Shown here piece by piece: positions 52,809-60,450 of a stretch of DNA of 64,000 bases; the first letter of the stretch is position 1, and each line of letters begins with the position of its first letter. Under the pieces are notes generated by a model. That model did not search any database and had not been told where the DNA came from. It saw nothing but the letters and a program-made list of their open reading frames with translations. The stretch is from Bifidobacterium myosotis (lineage in GTDB: Bacteria; Actinomycetota; Actinomycetes; Actinomycetales; Bifidobacteriaceae). Where the stretch lies: positions 1-64,000 of the forward strand of contig NZ_MWWW01000027.1 in the NCBI RefSeq assembly GCF_002259745.1, read 5' to 3'. The translations under genes were made by a program, and so were the position numbers.

Positions 52809-54089
52809 ATGAAGCGGGAAAGCGCAGCAAGGAATCGTAAGGAACTGCGGGCCGCGCGCAATGGGGTGGCGGCCTCCATCGTGGTGCTGCTCGCCTTGGT
52901 GATGTTCGCGGTGGGTCTTGGCGGCGGGTTCCTCCTCACCCGCTCCAAGATCCCACCGTCCCTGGTCTCCAGTACCGAGGCCACGACGGTGAAGGTGTCC
53001 TCCGCCCAATTCGACGACGCACGGTCCGTGACGCTGGCTGTCTCCCTCGGCGAATCATCCACCGTCACCTCGCCGGTGTCGGGCACCATCACCGGCACCT
53101 CCGCCGGTGCGGGCGCCGTCATCGGCTCCGGCGGCACGGTGTTCGATGTGGATGCCAAGCCCGTCCTCGCACTGCACACCGACGTGCCGTTGTACCGCAC
53201 GCTGTCCAGCGGCACTCGCGGACCCGATGCGGCAGGGCTCAACGCCGCGCTGCGTCGCCTCGGCTATGGCGCGCCCGACTCCGATTGGATGACGTGGGAC
53301 ACCATCGCCGCCTACAACGCGCTCGCCGACAGTGAGGGCGCGGCCCGCATCACCGCCGACTCAGGCTGGTCCATCGGCCCGGAATCGTTCGTCTGGATAC
53401 CCGCCGACTCGGTGACGGTCAAGCAATCCTCAATCGCCGTGGGACGACAGATCACTGCGGGCGCGGACCTGTTCACCACGGCCGCGATCCCGCTCAAGGC
53501 GACGTTGCCGACGTCCGCCACCGATCTAGTGGCCGGCGATCGCACGCTCGTCATCGGCGAGCAGACGTTCGCCGTGCCGGCCGGAACCGTCGAGCTCACC
53601 GATCCTGCGCTGCTCGCGGCGATCGGCGGCTCCGTGGCCTTCCGTCTGGCGTCGATGAGCGGGGATTCCGGCGGTGTGACGGCGGGTGGCTCCGGGGGAG
53701 CGGGCACCGGTGCGGCGGGAACGTCCGGGACGGGCGGCGGCACACTCAGCGTGTCCTACGATTGGAGGCTCGCGCAGCCGCTGACCGCGCTCACCGTGCC
53801 GCCTTCCGCAATCTACGACGCCTCGGGTGGACTTGGATGCGTGAGCGTGGACGCCAAGCCGGTGCCCGTCTCCATCGTCGCCTCGCAGCTGGGCAAGACG
53901 ATGGTCTCCACGAGTGGTGATACGTCCTTTGACCATGTGGATGTGACGCCGCGCACCACCGCGCACTGCGGGGTCGGGGGCGAATCCGCATCCACTGCAT
54001 CTGCTGCCGGGTCGTCATCAGGCGGGGCATCGGACGATACCACGGCCCAATCCTCATCTGATGCGGCCCAGGGCCAAGGCGGGCAGTGA
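52809..54089 (+). CDS. Membrane-fusion-type protein with peptidoglycan-binding domain
   Basis: A 426-residue envelope protein. One transmembrane helix near the N-terminus (about 20-45) is followed by an HlyD/MacA-like beta-rich part. This is interrupted by a peptidoglycan-binding-1-like domain (GPDAAGLNAALRRLGYG and WMTWDTIAAYNALAD, about 138-178). Glycine-rich (about 290-315) and Ser/Ala-rich (last 45 residues) low-complexity tracts are present. ATG follows AAGGAGGCCGAC. An ABC ATPase and an FtsX-like permease follow at once, the usual arrangement in actinobacterial MacAB-like exporters of peptides or lipids. It would link the inner-membrane pump to the thick wall. Confidence 0.8.
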   Translation: MKRESAARNRKELRAARNGVAASIVVLLALVMFAVGLGGGFLLTRSKIPPSLVSSTEATTVKVSSAQFDDARSVTLAVSLGESSTVTSPVSGTITGTSAGAGAVIGSGGTVFDVDAKPVLALHTDVPLYRTLSSGTRGPDAAGLNAALRRLGYGAPDSDWMTWDTIAAYNALADSEGAARITADSGWSIGPESFVWIPADSVTVKQSSIAVGRQITAGADLFTTAAIPLKATLPTSATDLVAGDRTLVIGEQTFAVPAGTVELTDPALLAAIGGSVAFRLASMSGDSGGVTAGGSGGAGTGAAGTSGTGGGTLSVSYDWRLAQPLTALTVPPSAIYDASGGLGCVSVDAKPVPVSIVASQLGKTMVSTSGDTSFDHVDVTPRTTAHCGVGGESASTASAAGSSSGGASDDTTAQSSSDAAQGQGGQ

Positions 54090-54090
54090 G

Positions 54091-54921
54091 ATGGGCGGCA
54101 ATGAGGTGAGGGAGGACGGCCCGCGAAGGGGCGCGCGGGATGACGTGCGGCGGGATGTGCGTCAGGATGCGCGTCAGGATGCGCGGCTGGATGTGCAGCG
54201 GGACGGACGGCGTGCCGTGCAGCATGACGGATGTTCTGCCGCGCGCCGTGACACACAGCAGAACGTACGCCGGGATACGCGGCGTGTGATCCTGACCGAT
54301 GTGGGCCACAGCTTCGACCGCACCGGCGAGGACATGCTGTTCCGCCATCTGACCATGACGCTGCTGCCCAAGCACGTCTACGCGCTCACCGGGCCGTCCG
54401 GATCGGGCAAATCCACGCTGCTGTCCATCATCGCCGGATGGGTGGAGCCGGTGACGGGCACGGTGGAGCGCATCGACTGCGGGCGCGTGTGCTGGGTGCT
54501 GCAGAACCCTCACGGCGTGGCCCGTCGTACCGCGCTCGACCATGTGGCACTGCCGTTCATCGCGCGCGGCGAGCGGCGGCGGAACGCCGAAGCGCACGCC
54601 ATGGAACTGCTGGACGCCTTCGGGTTGACAACGTTGGCTTTGAAGCCTTTCCGCGATCTGTCCGGCGGTGAGGCGCAACGACTCATGCTCGCGCGCGGCG
54701 TGGCCTCGCACGCCGGCCTGCTGCTGGTGGACGAGCCGACCGCGCAGCTCGACCTCAATACGGCGGCCACGGTCAACGAACACCTGCACAACCTGTCGAT
54801 GAGCGGCGCGATCGTCGTCGTGGCCACGCACGATCCGCGCACGAGGGACGCCTGCACCGACCTCATCGACCTGCGCGACTGGCAAAGCGAGGAGGTGCGT
54901 CATGATCTGGCGACGGCGTGA
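54091..54921 (+). CDS. ABC transporter ATP-binding protein
   Basis: A 276-residue ATPase: Walker A GPSGSGKSTLL, signature LSGGEAQRLMLARG, Walker B LLLVDEPTAQLD and His-switch VATHDPR. Between the signature and Walker A is the Q-loop region VCWVLQNPHG. The first 60 residues are an Arg/Asp/Gln-rich tract made from 12-base repeats (54149-54205 in DNA), absent from normal LolD/MacB-type ATPases. ATG at 54091 starts one base after the previous stop; ATG at 54061 would overlap it. The gene overlaps the permease start by 20 bases. It energises the exporter. Confidence 0.88.
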   Translation: MGGNEVREDGPRRGARDDVRRDVRQDARQDARLDVQRDGRRAVQHDGCSAARRDTQQNVRRDTRRVILTDVGHSFDRTGEDMLFRHLTMTLLPKHVYALTGPSGSGKSTLLSIIAGWVEPVTGTVERIDCGRVCWVLQNPHGVARRTALDHVALPFIARGERRRNAEAHAMELLDAFGLTTLALKPFRDLSGGEAQRLMLARGVASHAGLLLVDEPTAQLDLNTAATVNEHLHNLSMSGAIVVVATHDPRTRDACTDLIDLRDWQSEEVRHDLATA

Positions 54922-56074
54922 CGATATGTCTTCCGGTGCGCCTCGCATGCGATTGGGCGGCATGCTGGGGGAGGCGTGGCGCGATCTGGCGACCGGCACC
55001 AGCCACGCCTGCGCGCTGGCCGTCGGGCTGGCCTGCCTCATCGTGCTGCTGGCAGGGGCCGACTGGCTGACCATCGCCGGCATCCAGCGGCAGACCGACG
55101 ACTACGTTGCCGCCGGAGGCTCCACATGGGTGATGGAGTACAACAATCACATCGACGGGGCGGCGTGCGACCGCCTCGCCTCGCTGGACGGTGTCGAAGC
55201 GGCTGGCGCGGTGCGACAGACCGACCGGAAGATGGTGTTCGCGGCGCTGCCGTCCACCGGCGTACCCGTCGTGGAGATTACGCCGGGCGCGCGCGAGGTG
55301 TTCGCGCTGAGCACCGCCGGTACGCGGGCCGGGATGGGGGAGACCGATGCCGTGACCTTGTATCCGGAAGGCGTGATGCTCTCCGCCGAGGCGGCCAAAC
55401 CGTTCAAGGCGTCGGCCGGCAGCCTGCTGACGTTGCGCGACGGGCGCGAGGTGCAGGTAGCCGGCGTGTTTGACTGGCCCGACGACGGGCGCAAATCCGG
55501 CTTCTCATACGCGGCCCTGACTCCGGTGCCCACGGACTCCGATGAGACGTTCAGCCAGTGTTGGGTGCGTACATGGCCCGAGACCAAGGACATCGAGTCG
55601 CTGCTGCGTCTGGCGGGCGTCGGCTCCGGCATGGAGAGTACGCAGGAGAGGCCACAGATCGCCAAGCTCAACATGTCCAAGGGCAGCACATGGGACAGCG
55701 CGGCGCTGTTCGGCGCGCGGCTGACCGCCTATGTGCCGTGGATCGCGCTTGTGGCTGCTTTGGCGTTGGGATTCATCGTCACCCGGACCCGCAAGCTGGA
55801 GATGGCGTCCGCCCTGCACTGCGGTGTGCCGAAAACGGCGCTGATCACGCAGGTCATGCTGGAGACGGGCGCGTGGGCCGTGTCCGGGGTGCTGCTGGCG
55901 AGTCCGCTGCTCGCATGGGTGTGGATGGGCAACGCGGATGCGGAATCCGCGGCGCTCGCCGACACGCTGCTTCGGGTGCCGGTCGCCGCGGTCGTGGGCT
56001 TGCTGGTGGGGTCGGGGGTCGCCGTATTGCTGACCCGCGAAAGCCACCTGCTCAGGTATTTCAAGAACCGGTAG
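54902..56074 (+). CDS. FtsX-like ABC transporter permease
   Basis: A 390-residue permease of the MacB/FtsX type: one N-terminal transmembrane helix (about 33-60), a large external domain (about 65-275) and three C-terminal helices (about 280-390). The external domain starts VAAGGSTWVMEYNN and contains EITPGAREVFAL. ATG lies within the ATPase gene. Together with the membrane-fusion protein and ATPase it forms a mechanotransmission-type exporter, suited to antimicrobial peptides, lipids or the local lipoproteins. Ends about 100 bases from a convergent pdxY-like gene. Confidence 0.82.
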   Translation: MIWRRRDDMSSGAPRMRLGGMLGEAWRDLATGTSHACALAVGLACLIVLLAGADWLTIAGIQRQTDDYVAAGGSTWVMEYNNHIDGAACDRLASLDGVEAAGAVRQTDRKMVFAALPSTGVPVVEITPGAREVFALSTAGTRAGMGETDAVTLYPEGVMLSAEAAKPFKASAGSLLTLRDGREVQVAGVFDWPDDGRKSGFSYAALTPVPTDSDETFSQCWVRTWPETKDIESLLRLAGVGSGMESTQERPQIAKLNMSKGSTWDSAALFGARLTAYVPWIALVAALALGFIVTRTRKLEMASALHCGVPKTALITQVMLETGAWAVSGVLLASPLLAWVWMGNADAESAALADTLLRVPVAAVVGLLVGSGVAVLLTRESHLLRYFKNR

Positions 56075-56104
56075 CGTTTTCCGTGTGGGCTCCCATCGGC
56101 TCGT

Positions 56105-56155
56105 CGGCTCCCCTCAGTCAGCTGCGCTGACAGCTCCCCTCAGAGAGGGGAGCCG
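56105..56155. repeat. Dispersed palindromic repeat, copy 2, able to form alternative hairpins
   Basis: The shared core (56110-56141) is the reverse complement of the element at 18351-18381. Here it is extended: CGGCTCCCCTC (56105-56115) can pair with GAGGGGAGCCG (56145-56155) around an inner GTCAGCTGCGCTGAC hairpin, or GCTCCCCTC (56133-56141) can pair with the same 3' arm. It sits between convergent genes and may act as a terminator. Confidence 0.75.
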
Positions 56156-56172
56156 GGCGATTCAGCGCTGAT

Positions 56173-57045
56173 TCACTTCACCAGACCGGTAAGCTCTCCG
56201 AGGTTGAGCTCGAAGCTCACGCCGCGCTCCTCGAAGTTCGGCTGGTAGCGGGTGCTCTCCATCGCGTGGCGCACGAACTCGCCGGCGATCTCGGCCGATT
56301 CGGCCAGACCGCGGCCTGCCAGCACGGCGCCGCACAGTGCGGAGGCGAAGGCGTCACCCGTGCCGTGAATCATGTAAGGCAGCTTGTCATGGGCGAGCTC
56401 CACCTTGGCTTCGGCACCAGTGGAGGCGCTGGCGACGTAGTTGACGATCTTGCCGTCGCCGTGGTCGATGCCCTTGAGGACCACGTTCTTGGCGCCGAGC
56501 TTCAGCAGCGCGTCGAGCAGGTCGGTCACCGCGGCATCATCCAGATCCTGACCCGGGTAGTCGCGCTTGGTGAGGATCGACGCCTCGGTGAGGTTCGGCA
56601 TGAGCACGTCCGCGCCGTCGGCCAGCGCGCCCATCGCCTCGCACAGCTCCGGCGTGTACGTGGGGTACATCTTGCCCGCGTCGCCCATGACCGGGTCCAC
56701 CAGACGCAGCGCCTTCGGGTACTCGCGGTACAGACGCTGGATGATGGCCACCTGATCGGGGGAGCCGAGGAAACCGGAATACACGCCGTCGAGGTCCACG
56801 TTCTCCTTGCGCCAGGCGTCGAGATAGCCGGAGAGGATATCGGTGGTGTCGTGGAAGGTGAACACCGCATAGCGGGTGTGCGCGGAGAACAGCGCGGTCG
56901 GCACCGGGCACACATCGCAGCCGGCGGCCGAGAGAATCGGAATCGCGGCGGTCAGCGAGCACTTGCCGTAGCCGCACATGTCGTGCACGGCGGCCACGCG
57001 CGGGATGTAGTGCGGATCACGGTCATATAGGGTGACGTCAGTCAT
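56173..57045 (-). CDS. Pyridoxal/pyridoxamine kinase (PdxY/PdxK-like)
   Basis: A 290-residue ribokinase-family enzyme that phosphorylates B6 vitamers to PLP precursors. Conserved pieces: AVHDMCGYGKCSLTAAIP at the N-terminus, LVDPVMGDAGKMY, MPNLTEASILTKRDY, and the anion-hole/catalytic region MIHGTGDAFASALCG, with GTGD as in the family. ATG at 57045 follows TTGGAGC. PLP is required by the C-S lyase (31832) and the sulfhydrylase (57464) in this window, though no joint operon exists. The longer upstream frame is not protein-like. Confidence 0.88.
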   Translation of the reverse strand: MTDVTLYDRDPHYIPRVAAVHDMCGYGKCSLTAAIPILSAAGCDVCPVPTALFSAHTRYAVFTFHDTTDILSGYLDAWRKENVDLDGVYSGFLGSPDQVAIIQRLYREYPKALRLVDPVMGDAGKMYPTYTPELCEAMGALADGADVLMPNLTEASILTKRDYPGQDLDDAAVTDLLDALLKLGAKNVVLKGIDHGDGKIVNYVASASTGAEAKVELAHDKLPYMIHGTGDAFASALCGAVLAGRGLAESAEIAGEFVRHAMESTRYQPNFEERGVSFELNLGELTGLVK

Positions 57046-57258
57046 AAATAGCTCCAATCGAATCGCAACGGATGCCATGGCCGGCAGAAACGCCGGCATC
57101 ACATTCGAGAGCGTAGCCAATCCATGGGTCGGGAGGCGAATCGTGTTCATATCATGGTGCGGCCATGGTCCATGGCATGTCCGCGCCGTACCTGCGCCTC
57201 GTCCTCGCCGCATCCGCGTGACGCCGAACCGTATCGCCGCCGCCGGCGTGTCGCGGCG

Positions 57259-57291
57259 GTTCCGACGATGAATTCAACGTCGTACGGAACC
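57259..57291. other. Stem-loop upstream of the sulfhydrylase gene
   Basis: GGTTCCG-ACG (57259-57267) can pair with CGTCGTACGGAACC (57278-57291) with a two-base bulge. It lies in the 418-base gap between divergent pdxY-like and metY genes. It could be a leader structure; no known riboswitch pattern was recognised there. Confidence 0.35.
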
Positions 57292-57463
57292 CGCGAGCCC
57301 AATGATTCCAACGGCTTATAAGGGTCTATAGGCAACCCCGATAACGTCCGGCTTGCGCCGCGCTGCACGCCGCGCGTACCTTCATAACCAACACCTCGCC
57401 AACCGCCGAACACGGCAGGCGGGTGGCAAGGAAAAACCTCGCGACCACTACAAGGAGCACATC

Positions 57464-58780
57464 ATGGCCGAGAACAACAAGAAGTACCGTTTTGAAACCC
57501 TGCAGCTGCACGTAGGCCAGGAGCAGGCCGACCCGGCCACCGACTCCCGTGCGGTGCCGATCTACGCGACCACCTCCTACGTCTTCCACAACTTCGACCA
57601 CGCCGAGGCCCGCTTCGGCCTCGCTGACCCGGGCAACATCTACGGCCGTCTGACCAACTCCACCCAGGGCGTCTTCGAGGACCGCATCGCCGCCCTCGAG
57701 GGTGGCACCGCCGGCATCGCCGTCGCCTCCGGCGCGGCCGCCGTCGAGTACGCCGTGCGCAACATCACCCAGTCCGGCGACCACATCGTCTCCTCCAAGA
57801 ACATCTACGGCGGCACCTTCAACCTGCTCAAGCACACCCTGCCGCGCGACGGCATCACCACCACCTTCGTGGACCCGGAGGTCCCGCAGAACTTCGAGGA
57901 CGCCATCCAGGAGAACACCAAGCTCGTCTACTTCGAGACCTTCGGCAACCCGAACGCCGACCTGCCGGACTTCGAGGCCATCTCCGCAATCGCCCATAAG
58001 CATCATCTGCCGGTGATTGTGGACAACACCTTCGCCACCCCGTACCTGTTCCGTCCGCTCGAGCACGGCGCCGACGTCGTGGTCGAATCCGCCACCAAGT
58101 TCATCGGCGGCCACGGCACCACGCTGGGCGGCGTGGTCGTCGAGGGCGGCAACTTCAACTGGGCCGAGGTGCCGGGCAAGTTCCCGACCCTCACCGAGCC
58201 GGACCCGTCCTACCACGGCCTCAACTTCTACGAGGCTCTGGGCGGCGCCGCCTTCGTGACCCGCATCCGCGCCATCCTGCTGCGCGACACCGGCGCCACC
58301 CTGTCCCCGTTCGCCGCCTTCCTGCTGCTGCAGGGCACCGAGACCCTGTCCCTGCGCGTCGAGCGTCACGTCCAGAACGCGCTGAAGGTCGTCGAGTACC
58401 TGCAGACCGTGCCGGAAGTCGAGTCCGTCTCCCACCCGTCCATCGAAGGCCGCCGCGACCACGAGCTGTACAAGAAGTACTTCCCGAACGGCGCCGGCTC
58501 CATCTTCACCTTCGACATCAAGGGCGGTAAGGATGCGGCCCGCGTCTTCATCGACAACCTGCACCTGTTCTCGCTGCTCGCCAACGTGGCCGACGTGAAG
58601 TCCCTCGTCATCCACCCGGCCTCCACCACGCACTCCCAGGAGACGCTGGAGGAGCTCGAGGACCAGGGCATCCATCAGGGCACCATCCGCCTGTCCATCG
58701 GCACCGAGAACATCGAGGACATCCTCGACGACCTCAAGGGCGGCTTCGAGGCCGTCCGCGCCTCCGGCCTGGCCAAGTAA
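57464..58780 (+). CDS. metY: O-acetylhomoserine sulfhydrylase (PLP, Cys/Met metabolism)
   Basis: A 438-residue Cys/Met-metabolism PLP enzyme, probably making homocysteine from O-acetylhomoserine and sulfide. Length (about 430) and [20 protein letters not shown] at the start fit MetY rather than the shorter cystathionine lyases. The PLP-binding lysine is in [20 protein letters not shown], and SVAHPSI-like [14 protein letters not shown] is conserved near the end. ATG follows CAAGGAGCACATC. Codon use is highly biased (C-ending), indicating strong expression. Followed by a perfect 15-base terminator stem. Confidence 0.92.
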   Translation: MAENNKKYRFETLQLHVGQEQADPATDSRAVPIYATTSYVFHNFDHAEARFGLADPGNIYGRLTNSTQGVFEDRIAALEGGTAGIAVASGAAAVEYAVRNITQSGDHIVSSKNIYGGTFNLLKHTLPRDGITTTFVDPEVPQNFEDAIQENTKLVYFETFGNPNADLPDFEAISAIAHKHHLPVIVDNTFATPYLFRPLEHGADVVVESATKFIGGHGTTLGGVVVEGGNFNWAEVPGKFPTLTEPDPSYHGLNFYEALGGAAFVTRIRAILLRDTGATLSPFAAFLLLQGTETLSLRVERHVQNALKVVEYLQTVPEVESVSHPSIEGRRDHELYKKYFPNGAGSIFTFDIKGGKDAARVFIDNLHLFSLLANVADVKSLVIHPASTTHSQETLEELEDQGIHQGTIRLSIGTENIEDILDDLKGGFEAVRASGLAK

Positions 58781-58891
58781 CACCGGGAAGGATACGGTTC
58801 CGGCCCGAAGGGGAACGGCGTTTATGGGGTGCGCCGTAGGGGAGCGGAACCGAAGGGGGTCCTTCTCAGCCATTACTTGACTCAAGGGATA

Positions 58892-58929
58892 GGAAAGCCC
58901 GCACTGACGTCATGCAGTGCGGGCTTTCC
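58892..58929. terminator. Bidirectional terminator after metY
   Basis: A perfect 15-base stem: GGAAAGCCCGCACTG (58892-58906) with CAGTGCGGGCTTTCC (58915-58929), loop ACGTCATG. The remaining gap to 59434 (about 500 bases) shows no convincing gene; it becomes AT-richer near 59050-59220 and should contain the promoter of the ABC operon. Confidence 0.85.
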
Positions 58930-59434
58930 ATGCCTCACGGGGATTCGCCGCAACCATCACCGCAAGGCCCGCGGTATCCAAGAGCAACTGGTTTTTCGTG
59001 CATGTGTAGGAATGGCCGGGATGCGGGAAGCAAAGGGGCTCTTCCGATTTTGGCGTGTAGGGGCCATGCGTTTTCATTGCTTAGGCACATATTCATCGTC
59101 GCCTTGCATGTATGCCTGCGTTGTTGTGCTGTCCTGTTCTGTTGTTCTTTGGGGCTTACCTAAGAAACGATGAATGTACCTGAGTCTGTCCCATACGAAG
59201 CCGCTTATAAAGGCCTTATACAGCGGGGCTTTCGGGTACGCGCCGAGCCCTCCGTCATCGGCGCATCGTTATCGGCTCATCGTCATCCTTGTCTTCTTCG
59301 TCATCCTTGAGGATGAGGATCGCCTCGCTGGGAAGGCGGAGGATTCAGCCTCACGCACGATGGGAGGCAACGTCGTCTTTTTCTAAGTTGGAAGCATCAT
59401 CCGGGCATCGGGCCCGGACTTTCAGGAAGAGACG

Positions 59435-60433
59435 ATGATGAATCAGCAGAATATCCCGGCCCAGGGCGCGACCGGCGCATCCGACGTGGCAACCGCCATC
59501 CAGGCCATCGATCTGGTCAAGGACTATGGCACCGGCTCCAACGCCGTTCACGCGCTGCGCGGCGTGAACGTGAGCTTCGAGCGAGGCCGGTTCACCGCCA
59601 TCATGGGGCCTTCCGGCTCCGGCAAATCCACGCTCATGCACACGTTGGCGGGCCTCGATTCCGCCACCTCCGGGCACATCCTGTTCGAGGGCAAGGACCT
59701 GACCCGTATGAATGACAAGCAGCTCACCCTGCTGCGCCGCAACAAGATCGGGTTCATCTTCCAGAGCTTCAACCTGCTGCCCATGTTCAGCGCCGAGGCG
59801 AACATCCTCATGCCGCTCACCTTGGCTGGCGCCAAGCCGGACCGCGCCTGGTTCGACCTGTTGGTGGAGACCCTGGGGCTTAGGCAGCGACTGAACCACC
59901 GCCCCAATGAGCTGTCCGGAGGACAGCAGCAGCGCGTGGCCATCGCAAGGGCCCTCATCACCAAGCCCAGCCTCGTCTTCGCCGACGAGCCTACCGGCAA
60001 CCTCGATTCCGTCTCCAGTGCCGAAGTGCTCGGTTTCCTCAAGCGTTCGGTGAACGAGCTCGGCCAGACCATCGTCATGGTCACGCACGACGCCGTGGCC
60101 GCATCCTACGCGGATCGCGCCATCGTGTTCGCGGACGGGCGGATCGTGGCCGACGAGCCGCATCCCACCGCCGAAGTCATGAGCAGCCTGCTCATGGCCG
60201 AGCGCGAACGGGCCACGCGCGCCGCGGTCACCGCTACTTCGGCGGACAAGCTCTCCCGTCTGGCCGGGGTCGCCGGCGATGTGACGCTGCCCGTCACCGA
60301 CGCCGTGCTGACGTCCGATACGCACGACCGTTTCGTGAGGCCGGATGCATTCGCCGACAGTGACGCCGAACCCTCCACGAAGCGTCACTCAAGCCACCGC
60401 CGCGCCGCCGCGACCGCGCGTCACGCCGCTTGA
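59435..60433 (+). CDS. ABC transporter ATP-binding protein (MacB/LolD type)
   Basis: A 332-residue ATPase with Walker A GPSGSGKSTLMHTLAGLD, Q-loop FIFQSFNLLP, signature ELSGGQQQRVAIARAL, Walker B LVFADEPTGNLD and His-switch VTHDAVA. The core spans residues 20-245; the C-terminal 85 residues are a non-conserved hydrophilic tail. AGGAAGAG precedes two ATGs. The permease gene follows 17 bases after its stop. Together they resemble exporters of peptides or lipoproteins, and a NarL-type regulator starts downstream at 63839. Confidence 0.9.
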   Translation: MMNQQNIPAQGATGASDVATAIQAIDLVKDYGTGSNAVHALRGVNVSFERGRFTAIMGPSGSGKSTLMHTLAGLDSATSGHILFEGKDLTRMNDKQLTLLRRNKIGFIFQSFNLLPMFSAEANILMPLTLAGAKPDRAWFDLLVETLGLRQRLNHRPNELSGGQQQRVAIARALITKPSLVFADEPTGNLDSVSSAEVLGFLKRSVNELGQTIVMVTHDAVAASYADRAIVFADGRIVADEPHPTAEVMSSLLMAERERATRAAVTATSADKLSRLAGVAGDVTLPVTDAVLTSDTHDRFVRPDAFADSDAEPSTKRHSSHRRAAATARHAA

Positions 60434-60450
60434 GAGAGGAGTCGCGAATC

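Noticed and set aside
57046..57463. SAM-type riboswitch before metY
   Set aside because: Only one simple stem-loop (57259-57291) could be found; none of the conserved core pieces of known SAM riboswitches was recognised.
58829..59173. Possible 114-residue gene after metY
   Set aside because: It runs through the metY terminator hairpin and has no ribosome site or family-like sequence.
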